DNA of 64,000 bases from an uncultured Prevotella sp. (GTDB lineage Bacteria; Bacteroidota; Bacteroidia; Bacteroidales; Bacteroidaceae). The notes beneath the pieces are model-generated. The model was given only the letters and a program-made list of their open reading frames with translations. It was not told the DNA's origin and searched no databases. Within the stretch, counting starts at the first letter, position 1. Every line of letters begins with the position of its first letter. Position numbers and translations under genes: made by a program. The stretch lies in NCBI GenBank assembly GCA_905234265.1, contig CAJOHJ010000001.1, positions 186,001 to 250,000 of the forward strand, given 5' to 3'. Below are positions 43,319-53,326 of the stretch, piece by piece.

Positions 43319-43924
43319 ATGAAGGCAATGCAGATGTTGCTGTGTGCAGCATTCTTCATTCTTCAGTCTTCGGCCTTCATTTCCTGCAGCGAGCAGGACG
43401 ACACGGTGTCCGACTACGACAACTGGCAGCAGCGCAACGACGAGTGGTTTGCTGCCCGCTATGCTGAAGTGGCTGCACAGGCTGCCGCAGGCAATGAGTA
43501 TGCACTGCTGCGCAGCTTCCTGAAGGGCGACACTACGGTGGCGGCAACGAAGGCCGTCGACTATGTGCTTATAAGACGCATAGACTCGCTGGCCACTCCT
43601 GTCAATGAGTATCCGCTCTACACCGACTCCGTGGAGATACACTATCAGGGACGTCTCATCCCCTCTGCTGCTTATCCAGAAGGCTATCCCTTCGACGGTT
43701 CCTTCTCTGGGGAGTTCGATGCCGACGTTGCCATTCCTGCGTCGTTTGCCCTCACCAGCTTTGCTGTCACTGGCCTGTCAACGGCATTGCAGCACATGCG
43801 CAAGGGCGACCACTGGCAGATAATCGTGCCTTACCAGCAGGCCTATGGCTCTACAGCGAGCAGCGACATTCCGGCATACAGCAACCTCATCTTTGATGTC
43901 CGTCTGGAAAAGTTCTGGAGATAG
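43319..43924 (+). CDS. FKBP-type peptidyl-prolyl isomerase-like lipoprotein
   Basis: This 201-residue lipoprotein (lipobox AFISC) has an FKBP-like C-terminal domain: VEIHYQGRLIPSAAYPEGYP, then ALQHMRKGDHWQIIVPYQQA and a final strand LIFDVRLEKF. It probably assists folding in the periplasm or at the outer membrane. I use ATG 43319; an ATG at 43262 would add 19 residues encoded by simple GAATGAA repeats that precede the gene. CATTCTTCATTCTTC inside the signal-peptide coding region is complementary to those upstream repeats. Confidence 0.85.
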   Translation: MKAMQMLLCAAFFILQSSAFISCSEQDDTVSDYDNWQQRNDEWFAARYAEVAAQAAAGNEYALLRSFLKGDTTVAATKAVDYVLIRRIDSLATPVNEYPLYTDSVEIHYQGRLIPSAAYPEGYPFDGSFSGEFDADVAIPASFALTSFAVTGLSTALQHMRKGDHWQIIVPYQQAYGSTASSDIPAYSNLIFDVRLEKFWR

Positions 43925-43970
43925 TTTTTGGTTCATAGTTCACATTTCATAGTTATTATAGAGAAAGTTT

Positions 43971-45749
43971 ATGAGTAAGAAAAAGATAAAGTTTAGCTTG
44001 GTATATCGCGACATGTGGCAGTCGAGCGGAAAGTTCCAGCCACGCAAAGACCAGCTGGAGCGCATCGCACCGGTAATTATCGACATGGGCTGCTTTGCCC
44101 GTGTGGAGACCAATGGCGGTGCCTTCGAGCAGGTGAACTTGCTGGCCGGCGAAAATCCCAACGAGGCAGTTCGCGCCTTCTGCAAGCCTTTCAATGAGGC
44201 AGGCATCCAGACGCACATGCTCGACCGTGGACTCAACGCCCTGCGCATGTATCCAGTGCCTGACGACGTGCGCCAGCTGATGTATAAGGTGAAGAAAGCT
44301 CAGGGCGTAGACATTCCGCGCATCTTCTGCGGACTGAACGACACTCGCAACATCATCCCCAGCATCCGCTGGGCCAAGGAGGCCGGCATGATACCGCAGG
44401 CCACACTGTGCATCACCACATCGCCGGTACACACCGTGGAGTATTATTCGCGCATTGCCGACGAGGTTATTGCCGCCGGTGCTGAGGAGATTTGCCTTAA
44501 GGACATGGCCGGCATCGGACAGCCTGCACTGCTGGGCGCGCTCACCAAGAGCATCAAGGAGAAGCATCCCGACATCATCATTCAGTACCACGGCCACTCT
44601 GGCCCCGGTCTGTCGATGGCCAGCATTCTGGAGGTCTGCAACAACGGTGCCGACATCATCGACACCGCCATAGAGCCTCTGAGCTGGGGCAAGGTGCATC
44701 CGGACGTCATCTCTGTGCAGTCGATGCTTAAGAATGAAGGCTTCGAGGTTGACGACATCAACATGCAGGCCTACATGCAGGCACGTTCGCTGACGCAGGA
44801 GTTCATCGACGACTGGCTTGGCTACTTCATCAATCCTGCCAACAAGCACATGACGAGCCTGCTCTTAGGCTGCGGCCTGCCGGGCGGCATGATGGGCAGC
44901 ATGATGGCCGACCTGGGCGGCATCCACAGTTCTATCAACAAGCTCCGCCAAAAGAAGGGAGAGCCAGAACTTACCATCGACGACATGCTGGTGAAGCTGT
45001 TCAACGAGGTTGAATATGTATGGCCTCGCGTGGGCTATCCCCCACTGGTAACCCCGTTCTCGCAGTATGTCAAGAACATAGCGCTGATGAACCTGCTGAC
45101 CATTGAGCAGGGCAAGGGCCGCTACGTTATGATGGACGACTCGATGTGGGGCATGATACTCGGCAAGAGTGGCAAGATTCCCGGCGAGATAGCCCCCGAG
45201 CTTATAGAGATTGCCAAGAAGCAGGGCCGCGAGTTTACCGATGTAGACCCGCACACGCTGCTTACCAATGCCTTGCCAGATTTCCGCAAGGAAATGGACG
45301 ACAACGGCTGGGACTATGGCAAGGACGACGAGGAACTCTTCGAACTGGCCATGCACCCAGAGCAGTATCGCACCTACAAGAGCGGAATGGCAAAGAAGAA
45401 CTTCCTTGCCGACCTGCAGAAGCAGAAAGATGCCAAGCTGGGCAGCAAGCTGTCGCCCGAGGAGCTGGCAGCCTTCAAGCACGCCAAGGCAGACGCGCTG
45501 ACGGCCCCCGTTGCCGGACAGGTGTATTATGAGTTCTCTGGCGAGGGAGCCTGCGAGCCTTGTCTGGAACCGTTTGTCGGCCAGCAGTACAAGGAAGGCG
45601 ACACCTTCTGCTACATACAGGCTCCGTGGGGTGAGATAGTCCCCGTACCGGCAGCCATAGGAGGAAAGCTTGTCGAGGTTGGTGCCAAGCAGGGCAGCAA
45701 GGTACGCCGCGGCGACACACTGGGCTGGGTAGAACGCTCTGAGGCATGA
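43971..45749 (+). CDS. OadA-like carboxyltransferase with degenerate biotinyl domain
   Basis: This 592-residue protein has a TIM-barrel carboxyltransferase domain of the OadA/pyruvate-carboxylase-B type. Likely metal ligands are the Asp in VYRDMWQS (canonical RDAHQS), Lys in CLKDMAG, and the two His in YHGHSGPG. LPGGMMGSMMADL is also family-like. The C-terminal biotinyl fold (about 515-592) has YIQAPWGEIVPVPA where the biotinylation motif EAMKM is expected, so the biotin lysine is absent. It may act on decarboxylation without biotin, or use a carrier supplied in trans. It overlaps the next gene by four bases. Confidence 0.8.
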   Translation: MSKKKIKFSLVYRDMWQSSGKFQPRKDQLERIAPVIIDMGCFARVETNGGAFEQVNLLAGENPNEAVRAFCKPFNEAGIQTHMLDRGLNALRMYPVPDDVRQLMYKVKKAQGVDIPRIFCGLNDTRNIIPSIRWAKEAGMIPQATLCITTSPVHTVEYYSRIADEVIAAGAEEICLKDMAGIGQPALLGALTKSIKEKHPDIIIQYHGHSGPGLSMASILEVCNNGADIIDTAIEPLSWGKVHPDVISVQSMLKNEGFEVDDINMQAYMQARSLTQEFIDDWLGYFINPANKHMTSLLLGCGLPGGMMGSMMADLGGIHSSINKLRQKKGEPELTIDDMLVKLFNEVEYVWPRVGYPPLVTPFSQYVKNIALMNLLTIEQGKGRYVMMDDSMWGMILGKSGKIPGEIAPELIEIAKKQGREFTDVDPHTLLTNALPDFRKEMDDNGWDYGKDDEELFELAMHPEQYRTYKSGMAKKNFLADLQKQKDAKLGSKLSPEELAAFKHAKADALTAPVAGQVYYEFSGEGACEPCLEPFVGQQYKEGDTFCYIQAPWGEIVPVPAAIGGKLVEVGAKQGSKVRRGDTLGWVERSEA

Positions 45750-46543
45750 AGCAGGCAATGATTCTCGCCGCCGGCCTTGGCACACGGCTGAAACCGCTGA
45801 CGGACACCATGCCAAAGGCACTGGTACCTGTCGGTGGAACACCACTGCTGGACTTGAACGTGCGCCGGCTGCTGGCGGCAGGATATAGCCGCATAGTTGT
45901 CAACGTGCATCACTTTGCCCAGCAGATACGCGACCATGTTGCCGGCCAGGACTATGCCCCCTGCATAGTGTTCAGCGACGAGACGGAGCAGCTGCTTGAA
46001 ACCGGCGGCGCACTGAAGCATGCCGCGCGGCTCTTTGATGCCGACGGAAACATCCTCATTCACAACGTAGACATTCTTGACAATGTCGACCTCCAGTGGC
46101 TTTCGCGCCAGCACGAAGCCGACGAGGATGCCGTACTGCTGGTGAGCAGGCGACGGACAAAGCGCTACCTGCTGTTCGACGGTGCCATGCGGCTCATGGG
46201 CTGGATGAATGTTGAGACAGGCGAGGTGAAGTCGCCATTCCCGTGGCTTCGCGAGGCCGACATCACTATTGATGAAGACCTCCGCGTCACCCCGGCCGAC
46301 TCATCGCTGTTTACGCTCCACTCTTCGCTGCATGCCTTTGCCTTCTCCGGCATTCACTCGCTGTCGCCACGGCTGCTCACGCTGATGGACCGCTTCCCCG
46401 ACCGCTTCTCAATCATAGACTTCTATCTGAGCATCTGCCACCGCTCGCGAGTGGTGGGACTGCTGAAGGAAGACTTGCAGCTGCTCGATGTCGGCAAGGT
46501 GGACTCGCTGGCACAGGCAGAAGACTTTCTGCAAACGATGTAA
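45746..46543 (+). CDS. Nucleotidyltransferase (MurU/RmlA-like)
   Basis: This 265-residue enzyme has the sugar-phosphate nucleotidylyltransferase signature AAGLGTRLKPLTDTMPKALV and the metal-binding NVDILDN (about 112). The short length and sequence suggest the MurU/HddC group, which makes NDP-sugars from sugar-1-phosphates; the exact sugar is unknown. Near residue 190, DSSLFTLHSSLHAF looks like an in-frame insertion of simple-repeat DNA (46299-46333). The ATG overlaps the OadA-like stop (ATGA), so the two are translationally coupled. Confidence 0.85.
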   Translation: MKQAMILAAGLGTRLKPLTDTMPKALVPVGGTPLLDLNVRRLLAAGYSRIVVNVHHFAQQIRDHVAGQDYAPCIVFSDETEQLLETGGALKHAARLFDADGNILIHNVDILDNVDLQWLSRQHEADEDAVLLVSRRRTKRYLLFDGAMRLMGWMNVETGEVKSPFPWLREADITIDEDLRVTPADSSLFTLHSSLHAFAFSGIHSLSPRLLTLMDRFPDRFSIIDFYLSICHRSRVVGLLKEDLQLLDVGKVDSLAQAEDFLQTM

Positions 46544-46600
46544 TCCGCAATATTCTTGACAGACAATTCTCAGTTGTCAATACACAATAATAATATAAAT

Positions 46601-48259
46601 ATGCAACAGAAGATTATTATCCTCGACTTCGGTTCGCAGACCACGCAGCTCATAGGCCGCCGCGTGCGCGAGCTGGACACCTTCTGCGAAATCCTTCCCT
46701 ACAACAAGTTTCCCAAGGATGACCCTTCGGTGATTGGCGTCATCCTGAGCGGTTCGCCCTACAGCGTCCACGACCCGGAGGCCTTCAAGGTAGACTTGGG
46801 CCAGTTCGTGGGGCGTCTGCCGGTGCTTGGCATCTGCTATGGCGCACAGTTCATCAGCCACACGCTGGGCGGCAGGGTAGAGAAGGCCGACTCTCGCGAG
46901 TACGGGCGCGCCAACCTGCAGACGGTAGACACCCAGAACCCTCTCTTCAAGGGCTTTGAGCAGAATTCGCAGGTGTGGATGTCGCATGGCGACACCATCA
47001 CGGCCATTCCCGAGGGCTTCCATGTCATCGGCGGCACTAAGGACGTTGCCAATGCAGCCTTCTGGCGTCCTGCGATTGTAAATGGCAAATTGTCGAATAG
47101 AGAATCGGTGTGGGCCGTGCAGTTCCACCCGGAAGTGTTCCATACCGTACAGGGAACTCAGCTGCTCCGCAACTTCGTCGTCGACATTTGCGGCTCCAAG
47201 CAGGATTGGAGTGCAGCGTCGTTCGTAGACACCACAGTCCGCGAGCTTAAGGAACAGATAGGCAACGACCGCGTCATCCTCGGCCTTTCGGGCGGTGTCG
47301 ACAGCAGTGTTGCCGCCGTGCTGCTGAACAAGGCTATTGGCAAGAACCTTACATGCATCTTCGTCGACCATGGCATGCTCCGCAAGAACGAGTTCCAGCA
47401 GGTGATGGACGACTATCGTGTGCTGGGGCTTAACGTCATCGGCGTCGACGCGTCGGAGAAGTTCTTTGCCGACCTGGCAGGAGTCTCCGACCCGGAGCAG
47501 AAGCGCAAGATCATTGGCCGCGACTTCGTGGAGGTGTTCAACGCTGAGGCGAAGAAGATAGTAAACAGTCAGTCGTCAGACAGCAAATGCCGCTGGCTGG
47601 CACAGGGTACCATATATCCTGACCGCATAGAGTCGCTGAACATCACGGGCAAGGTCATCAAGAGTCACCACAACGTAGGCGGACTGCCCAAGGAAATGGA
47701 CCTGCAGCTCTGCGAGCCTCTGAAATGGCTCTTCAAGGACGAGGTGCGCCGCGTAGGCCGCCAGATGGGAATGCCTGAGCATCTCATTACGCGCCATCCT
47801 TTCCCCGGCCCTGGACTGGCCGTCAGAATTCTCGGCGACATCACTCCTGAGAAAGTGCGAATACTGCAGGATGCCGACGACATCTACATCCGTGGGCTGC
47901 GCGACTATAAGGTTCGCCTCAGCGGCGACGAGGCCCGTCGCGTGCTGGCTGCCGGCGTGCCGGCTCAGCTGGAGGACGGCGAGATAGAGGTGTCTCTCTA
48001 CGACCAGATATGGCAGGCCGGTGCCATCCTGCTCAGCACCGTGCGCTCTGTGGGCGTCATGGGCGACGAGCGCACCTATGAGCATCCGGTGGCGCTGCGT
48101 GCCGTCACTTCCACCGACGCCATGACTGCCGACTGGGCGCATCTGCCCTATGACTTCATGGCAAAGGTCAGCAATGAGATTATAAACAAGGTGCGTGGTG
48201 TCAACCGCGTCTGCTACGACATTTCTTCAAAGCCGCCTGCAACGATTGAGTGGGAGTAG
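46601..48259 (+). CDS. guaA: GMP synthase (glutamine-hydrolysing)
   Basis: This 552-residue enzyme converts XMP to GMP. The glutamine amidotransferase domain has the Cys nucleophile in LGICYGAQF and HPEV; the ATP-pyrophosphatase P-loop is [13 protein letters not shown]; the C-terminal dimerisation domain carries [17 protein letters not shown]. The start is ATG 46601 ([13 protein letters not shown]). Two unusual short segments are [12 protein letters not shown] (before the HPEV motif) and [10 protein letters not shown] (before [10 protein letters not shown]). They lengthen loops of this conserved enzyme and look repeat-derived. Confidence 0.96.
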   Translation: MQQKIIILDFGSQTTQLIGRRVRELDTFCEILPYNKFPKDDPSVIGVILSGSPYSVHDPEAFKVDLGQFVGRLPVLGICYGAQFISHTLGGRVEKADSREYGRANLQTVDTQNPLFKGFEQNSQVWMSHGDTITAIPEGFHVIGGTKDVANAAFWRPAIVNGKLSNRESVWAVQFHPEVFHTVQGTQLLRNFVVDICGSKQDWSAASFVDTTVRELKEQIGNDRVILGLSGGVDSSVAAVLLNKAIGKNLTCIFVDHGMLRKNEFQQVMDDYRVLGLNVIGVDASEKFFADLAGVSDPEQKRKIIGRDFVEVFNAEAKKIVNSQSSDSKCRWLAQGTIYPDRIESLNITGKVIKSHHNVGGLPKEMDLQLCEPLKWLFKDEVRRVGRQMGMPEHLITRHPFPGPGLAVRILGDITPEKVRILQDADDIYIRGLRDYKVRLSGDEARRVLAAGVPAQLEDGEIEVSLYDQIWQAGAILLSTVRSVGVMGDERTYEHPVALRAVTSTDAMTADWAHLPYDFMAKVSNEIINKVRGVNRVCYDISSKPPATIEWE

Positions 48260-48277
48260 TCTCTGCATGTTATGCCG

Positions 48278-50545
48278 TCAGCACTGCTTAAGCAGTTCCT
48301 GCAGCGGCTCTTCCTCGCCGACGACCCATAGGATGTCGCCCTCCTGCAAGCGACGCTGCGGAGCCACTGGCGACAGGTTTTTCTTTCCTTCCTCAAGGCC
48401 GACGACCATGCAGCTGTAGGTGCTGCGGATGCCGCTTTCCTGCAGCGTCTGGCCGATGAGGGGGCTGTCGCTGCTGATGATGAGCTGGCGCAGCTTCATT
48501 TCGCGCTTCTCTATGTCGGTGTCTTCGCTCTGCACCTCATGGCTCAGGTCGTAGGCAAACTTCGACAGCTGGTCGTCGCTACCTATGACGCGCAGATGGT
48601 CATAGGGGAAGATGACGGAGTCGCCGTCGGGGATGTTCATGCGTCGGCCGCCGCGCAGGATGCTGCTGATGTGGACGCCGTATTTCTTGCCGAGGTTGAG
48701 GTTCTTCAGCGCATTTCCCATCCACTTGGAGTTTGCCGGCACCTCAAAGTCGGCAATGTGGATGTCGCGGTCCAGCAGGCGTCCCTCGTAGAGTGGGCGC
48801 TTCTTGCCCATCACCTGGGCTTCGATGTCGCGCGAGCGGAGATTGTTGATGAAGAGCCTTTCGAGCAGGATGCTGCGGTGCTTGACGGTGCGTGAGATGA
48901 CCATCAGTGCCACGATGACAATGCCTGCGGTAACGATGACTGCGTTGCTGAAATGGCTGAGGCGGTGGCAGACGTAGAACACGAAGCCTACTGCCACGCC
49001 AACACGCAGCAGGACGGTGAACAGCAGCGGCAGGTGGTTGCGGTTGCTTTCGGCCCACAGGCGCTTCCACTCCTCCGAGCGGTTCTTCTTCATAATCATG
49101 GCGCGCAGGAAGGGGGAGATGATTAGCACGGTAAGCACTCCGGTGACGATGTTCGGCACATAGAAGCCCTTTATCTCGCCCGTGGGTGCCAGCAGGGGCA
49201 TGTGGATGAGGGCCTTTTCCATGATGGGATGCACGAAGGTGAACATCATTGCCACGGCTGCCGACGACAGGATGCTGTAGACGGTGGTGTAGACCGTCAT
49301 CTGGGTAAGCAGTCGCTTCCAGAGACTCTGCTCCTGCGATGCGGGATGGCTGATGCTGAGCTGGTTGAGCATGCTTATGAGCCGCGAGGGCAGGCGATGC
49401 TCGATGGCATTGTAGGCCGGTGTTGCCAGGCGGATCATGTAGGGCGTGAGGAATGTCGTGATGACCGACACTGCCACAACTACCGGGTAGAGGAAGTCGC
49501 TGATGACTCCCAGCGACAGGCCCAGCGAGGCTATGATGAACGAGAACTCACCAATCTGCGCCATCGAGAAGCCGCAGCGCATGGCACTCTTTAGGCTTTC
49601 GCCGCCAAGCATGAATGCGAACGAGCCGAAGACGGCCTGCCCGACGAGAATCGTCAGCACCAGCGAAATGATGGGCACGGAGTAGCTGACCAGCACCTGC
49701 GGGTCGACCAGCATGCCTACGGACACGAAGAAGATGGCGCCGAAGAGGTTTTTGACAGGCTCCACCAGCTTCTCTATCTTCTCTGCCTCGACGGTCTCGG
49801 CAAGGATGCTGCCCATGATGAATGCCCCGAAGGCCGACGAGAAGCCCACCTTGGTGGATATGACTGCCATTGCGCAGCACATGCCTAAGGAGACGATGAG
49901 CAGCGTCTCGTTGTTGATAAGCCGCCGCACGGAGCGCAGGAACAGTGGGATGGCGAAGATGCCCACCACGAGCCACAGCACCAGGAAGAAGCCTATCTTG
50001 ACGACGGAGCCGACCATCTGGCTGCCGTCGGGGCTGTTGCCGCTGGCAATGGCCGACAGCATGACCATCATGACGATGGCCAGGATGTCCTCCAGTATCA
50101 GCACCGACATCACCAGGCTGGCAAACTGCTGCTGGCGCAGGCCGAGGTCGTCGAAGGCCTTGTAGATGATGGTTGTGGACGACATGGCCAGCATGCCGCC
50201 AAGGAAGATGCAGTCCATGCGGCTCCATCCGAAGGCATGGCCTACGAAGACGCCCAGCATGGACATGCAGAAGATGATGGTGATGGTGGAAATGACGGGC
50301 GATGCACCCATCTTGAGAATCTTCTTGAAGGAAAAGTCCAGACCCAGCGAGAACAGCAGGAACATCACGCCGATGTCTGCCCAGAGGTGGATGTTCTCTG
50401 TGTCGGCGACGCTGGCCGTGTAGGGCATGTGCGGCGACACCAGGAAGCCTGCAACTATGTAGCCCAGCACCAGAGGCTGCTTAAGCTTCTTGAAGACCAG
50501 CGTGACAATGCCGGCAACGACGAGTATCAGCGCCAGGTCAGTCAT
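48278..50545 (-). CDS. KefB-like monovalent cation:proton antiporter with TrkA_C domains
   Basis: This 755-residue CPA2-family transporter has an N-terminal membrane domain of about 12 helices, with the family segment [14 protein letters not shown] and the ion-path region [16 protein letters not shown]. Another membrane segment and two cytoplasmic TrkA_C-type regulatory domains follow (about 605-670 and 690-755). It probably exchanges K+ or Na+ for H+. No complete Rossmann RCK_N domain is obvious, so ligand gating would be through TrkA_C only. The 3' end contains a palindrome ACTGCTTAAGCAGT (48283-48296), convergent with guaA. Its start overlaps pepT by 8 bases. Confidence 0.88.
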   Translation of the reverse strand: MTDLALILVVAGIVTLVFKKLKQPLVLGYIVAGFLVSPHMPYTASVADTENIHLWADIGVMFLLFSLGLDFSFKKILKMGASPVISTITIIFCMSMLGVFVGHAFGWSRMDCIFLGGMLAMSSTTIIYKAFDDLGLRQQQFASLVMSVLILEDILAIVMMVMLSAIASGNSPDGSQMVGSVVKIGFFLVLWLVVGIFAIPLFLRSVRRLINNETLLIVSLGMCCAMAVISTKVGFSSAFGAFIMGSILAETVEAEKIEKLVEPVKNLFGAIFFVSVGMLVDPQVLVSYSVPIISLVLTILVGQAVFGSFAFMLGGESLKSAMRCGFSMAQIGEFSFIIASLGLSLGVISDFLYPVVVAVSVITTFLTPYMIRLATPAYNAIEHRLPSRLISMLNQLSISHPASQEQSLWKRLLTQMTVYTTVYSILSSAAVAMMFTFVHPIMEKALIHMPLLAPTGEIKGFYVPNIVTGVLTVLIISPFLRAMIMKKNRSEEWKRLWAESNRNHLPLLFTVLLRVGVAVGFVFYVCHRLSHFSNAVIVTAGIVIVALMVISRTVKHRSILLERLFINNLRSRDIEAQVMGKKRPLYEGRLLDRDIHIADFEVPANSKWMGNALKNLNLGKKYGVHISSILRGGRRMNIPDGDSVIFPYDHLRVIGSDDQLSKFAYDLSHEVQSEDTDIEKREMKLRQLIISSDSPLIGQTLQESGIRSTYSCMVVGLEEGKKNLSPVAPQRRLQEGDILWVVGEEEPLQELLKQC

Positions 50546-51773
50546 TATATCCGGCTGTTAGTTCGCAGATTTTCACTATCACCTGCATGGCTTTCTCCAT
50601 GCTCTGGATGGGAACGAACTCGTAGGGGCCGTGGAAGTTCAGTCCGCCGGCAAAAATGTTAGGGCAGGGGAGGCCGCGGAACGACAGCTGCGCGCCGTCG
50701 GTGCCGCCGCGGATGGGCTTCACCTTCGGGCTGACGCCACAGTCCTGCATGGCGCGGAGAACGAGGTCGATGACGTGCATTGCGTCAGGCTCAATTTTCT
50801 CCTTCATGTTGTAGTACTGGTCGCTGATGGTAATGGCTACCGTACCTTCACCGTATTTCTCGTTCATCTGCTCGGCGCACTGCACGATGAAGTGCTTGCG
50901 GTCCTCAAAGTGGTCGCGATCGTGGTCGCGGATGATGTAGCTCATCTTGGCCTGCTCGATGCCCGACTGTATGGCAAGCAGGTGGTAGAAACCCTGATAG
51001 CCGTCGGTGGTTTCAGGAGTCTCGTCGGCAGGAAGCAGGTGGGCAAACTCGGCAGCCAGCGAGTTGGCATTGACCATCTTGCCCTTGGCATAGCCGGGAT
51101 GGACGCTGACGCCGGTGATGGTTATCTTGGCAGAGGCGGCGTTGAAGTTCTCAAACTCCAGCTCGCCGACTTCTCCGCCGTCCATGGTGTAGGCCCACTG
51201 GCAGCCGAAGCGCTCTACGTCGAAGTGGTGGGCGCCCATGCCAATCTCTTCGTCAGGATTGAAAGCTATGCGTATCTTGCCGTGGCGTATCTCCTTGTGT
51301 TCTTTCAGATATACCATGGCCTGCACGATTTCGGCAATGCCGGCCTTGTCGTCGGCACCAAGCAGGGTGGTGCCGTCGGTGACGATGAGGTCTTCGCCAG
51401 TGTGGCTAAGCAGTTCGGGGAATTTCGCTGGCGACAGCACGCGCCCTCCCGGGCTTAGCTCGATGTCTGTGCCGTCGTAGCCTTCGACGATGCGCGGCTT
51501 GATGCCGGCGCCGCTGCAGTCGGGACTGGTGTCGTAGTGTGATATGAAGCCGATGGTCGGCACGTCTTCCTTGATGTTCGAGCGCAGTGTGGCGTAGATG
51601 TAGCCCATGTCGTCCATCTCTACATCTTCAAGGCCTTCGCGCTCAAGCTCTTTCTTCAAGTACTCTGCAAACAGCAGCTGCTTGTCGGTGCTTGGCACCG
51701 TCGTGCTGTCTTCGGCAGACTGCGTGTCGAACTGTGTGTATTTCAGAAATCTCTCTGTCAGTGCATTGCTCAT
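50538..51773 (-). CDS. pepT: Peptidase T (tripeptide aminopeptidase)
   Basis: This 411-residue M20-family zinc metallopeptidase releases N-terminal residues from tripeptides in the cytoplasm. Zinc-binding and catalytic segments are [24 protein letters not shown] and [16 protein letters not shown], with a final metal His in [15 protein letters not shown]. The start is placed at ATG 51773 ([12 protein letters not shown]), the usual family start; in-frame ATGs at 51782 and 51800 are possible. It overlaps the antiporter gene by 8 bases, suggesting one operon. Confidence 0.94.
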   Translation of the reverse strand: MSNALTERFLKYTQFDTQSAEDSTTVPSTDKQLLFAEYLKKELEREGLEDVEMDDMGYIYATLRSNIKEDVPTIGFISHYDTSPDCSGAGIKPRIVEGYDGTDIELSPGGRVLSPAKFPELLSHTGEDLIVTDGTTLLGADDKAGIAEIVQAMVYLKEHKEIRHGKIRIAFNPDEEIGMGAHHFDVERFGCQWAYTMDGGEVGELEFENFNAASAKITITGVSVHPGYAKGKMVNANSLAAEFAHLLPADETPETTDGYQGFYHLLAIQSGIEQAKMSYIIRDHDRDHFEDRKHFIVQCAEQMNEKYGEGTVAITISDQYYNMKEKIEPDAMHVIDLVLRAMQDCGVSPKVKPIRGGTDGAQLSFRGLPCPNIFAGGLNFHGPYEFVPIQSMEKAMQVIVKICELTAGYND

Positions 51774-51815
51774 GGCTGTCATGTTTTTAATGATAGGCAT
51801 TCTGGCGTCTTAGTA

Positions 51816-53009
51816 TTACTGCAGGCTCTGCGCAAACAGGATGCCATACTCGCGGCACTTTGCCAAGGCGTCGGCATCGGGAACCCACATGGTGCTTATG
51901 CCTTCGTTGACAACTTCAAAGCCAGCCTCTTGCAGCTTTGCACTGATTTGCTTCACGGAGCCGCCACCCCAGCCGTAGGAGCCGAAGGCTGCTGCCTTCT
52001 TGTTCTTAAGTTTCAGGCCGGAAGCCATTTCCAGCAGGCCGGCAATGGCAAACGAGTGGCCGTTGTTGATGGTCGGCGAACCCACGAGGACAGCCTTTGA
52101 GCGCCACATGTCGGTAAGCACGTCGTTCTTGTCGTCGCGGTTGATGTTCAGCACTTTTACGCGAGTGGCTGGCGATGCCTCGCGGATGCCGTCGGCAATG
52201 GCCTCGGCCATCTTGCGTGTTGACTGCCACATGGTGTCGTAGACGATGGTAATCTGGTCTTCCTGGTAAGCGTCTGACCAGATGGCATATTTCTCTATAA
52301 TCTGGGCGGGATTGTTCTTCCAGATGACGCCGTGGCTGGGGCATATCAGAGCCATGGGCAGCTGCATGGCCTTTATCTGCTGTATCTTCTTGTAGGCCAT
52401 GGGGCTGAAGGGGTTGAGAATGTTGGCATAGTATTTCTCGGCCTCGTACATCAGGTCACCGTCGTTGACAGTGTCGTTGTAGAGTGACTCGGTGGCGAAA
52501 TGCTGGCCGAAGGCGTCGTTGGAGAACACTATGCCGCCGTCGCCGTCGAAGTATGTCAGCATGGAGTCGGGCCAGTGCAGCATGGTCATCTCCACGAATG
52601 TCAGCGTGGTGCTGCCAAGCGACAGGGTGTCGCCGGTCTTCACGTTCACGAAGTTCCAGTCCTGATGGTAGTGACCGCGGATTATGGCCTCGCCCTTCTT
52701 TGTGCAGTAGATGGGCGTGTCGGGAATTTCGCGCATCAGCTCAGGCAGCGCGCCGCTGTGGTCGATTTCGTTATGGTTCATGACGATGTAGTCGATCTCG
52801 TGCAGGTCGATGTCCTGCTTCAGACGGCTCACGAACTCGCGGTCGTAAGGTTTCCAGACGGTGTCGATAAGAACAGTCTTCTCGTCGCGGACAAGATAGC
52901 TGTTGTAGCTACTGCCGCGGTGCGTTGAGTACTCGTCGCCGTGGAAGCGTGTCAATTCCCAGTCAACCTTGCCTACCCAGCTGACTTTCTCTGTAAGTTT
53001 CTTTGCCAT
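51816..53009 (-). CDS. FprA-type flavodiiron protein (A-type flavoprotein)
   Basis: This 397-residue enzyme has an N-terminal metallo-beta-lactamase domain with di-iron ligands in NHNEIDHSGALPEL, then a C-terminal flavodoxin domain (YDTMWQSTRKMAEAIADGI, GSPTINNGH). Such proteins reduce NO to N2O and/or O2 to water in anaerobes, taking electrons from rubredoxin. The length fits the two-domain class. It is divergent from a hemerythrin-LuxR regulator. A -7 box (TAACTTTG, reverse strand, 53101-53108) lies about 90 bases upstream. Confidence 0.92.
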   Translation of the reverse strand: MAKKLTEKVSWVGKVDWELTRFHGDEYSTHRGSSYNSYLVRDEKTVLIDTVWKPYDREFVSRLKQDIDLHEIDYIVMNHNEIDHSGALPELMREIPDTPIYCTKKGEAIIRGHYHQDWNFVNVKTGDTLSLGSTTLTFVEMTMLHWPDSMLTYFDGDGGIVFSNDAFGQHFATESLYNDTVNDGDLMYEAEKYYANILNPFSPMAYKKIQQIKAMQLPMALICPSHGVIWKNNPAQIIEKYAIWSDAYQEDQITIVYDTMWQSTRKMAEAIADGIREASPATRVKVLNINRDDKNDVLTDMWRSKAVLVGSPTINNGHSFAIAGLLEMASGLKLKNKKAAAFGSYGWGGGSVKQISAKLQEAGFEVVNEGISTMWVPDADALAKCREYGILFAQSLQ

Positions 53010-53322
53010 ATTGTTTCTGTTTTATTTTTTGTGTTTCGGTTTTTGCTTCTTGTATTGTCAGTTTTTATCTCTTGTTTGATTGCTTGTTTTCACGAGAAGC
53101 CAAAGTTACGAAAAACAGCTGCAAAAAAAGAATATTCGTTTATTTATTCAGATAATTTAGCTTTTTCTCCCCACTTTATGCAGCATCATGGGGCTGAAAT
53201 GTGGCTTTGGAATACCGAAAAATGGTGAAATTGTGCATATTTGTTGCATGTTTTTTGTGGAATGCTTAACTTTGCATGTCTTTATATATATTAAGGTGTA
53301 ATATGAAAGACTTAAATGTAAT
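53010..53322. promoter_or_regulatory. Divergent control region between fprA and the hemerythrin-LuxR gene
   Basis: This 313-base region holds the reverse -7 box TAACTTTG (53101-53108) for the flavodiiron gene and the forward promoter TTG (53244-53246), 20 bases, TAACTTTG (53267-53274) for the regulator. The rest is AT-rich with no gene beyond the micro-ORF at 53303. No clear operator dyad was found by eye. Confidence 0.65.
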
Positions 53323-53326
53323 ATGA
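53303..53326 (+). CDS. Possible micro-ORF overlapping the regulator start
   Basis: ATG AAA GAC TTA AAT GTA ATA TGA encodes MKDLNVI, and its stop overlaps the start of the hemerythrin-LuxR gene (ATGA). It exists because a 20-bp start region is tandemly duplicated (53298-53317 and 53318-53337). Translation is not shown. Confidence 0.3.
   Translation: MKDLNVI

Noticed and set aside
48283..48296. ACTGCTTAAGCAGT palindrome as a terminator of guaA or the antiporter
   Set aside because: It has no loop or T tract and lies in coding sequence, so a terminator call is not supported.
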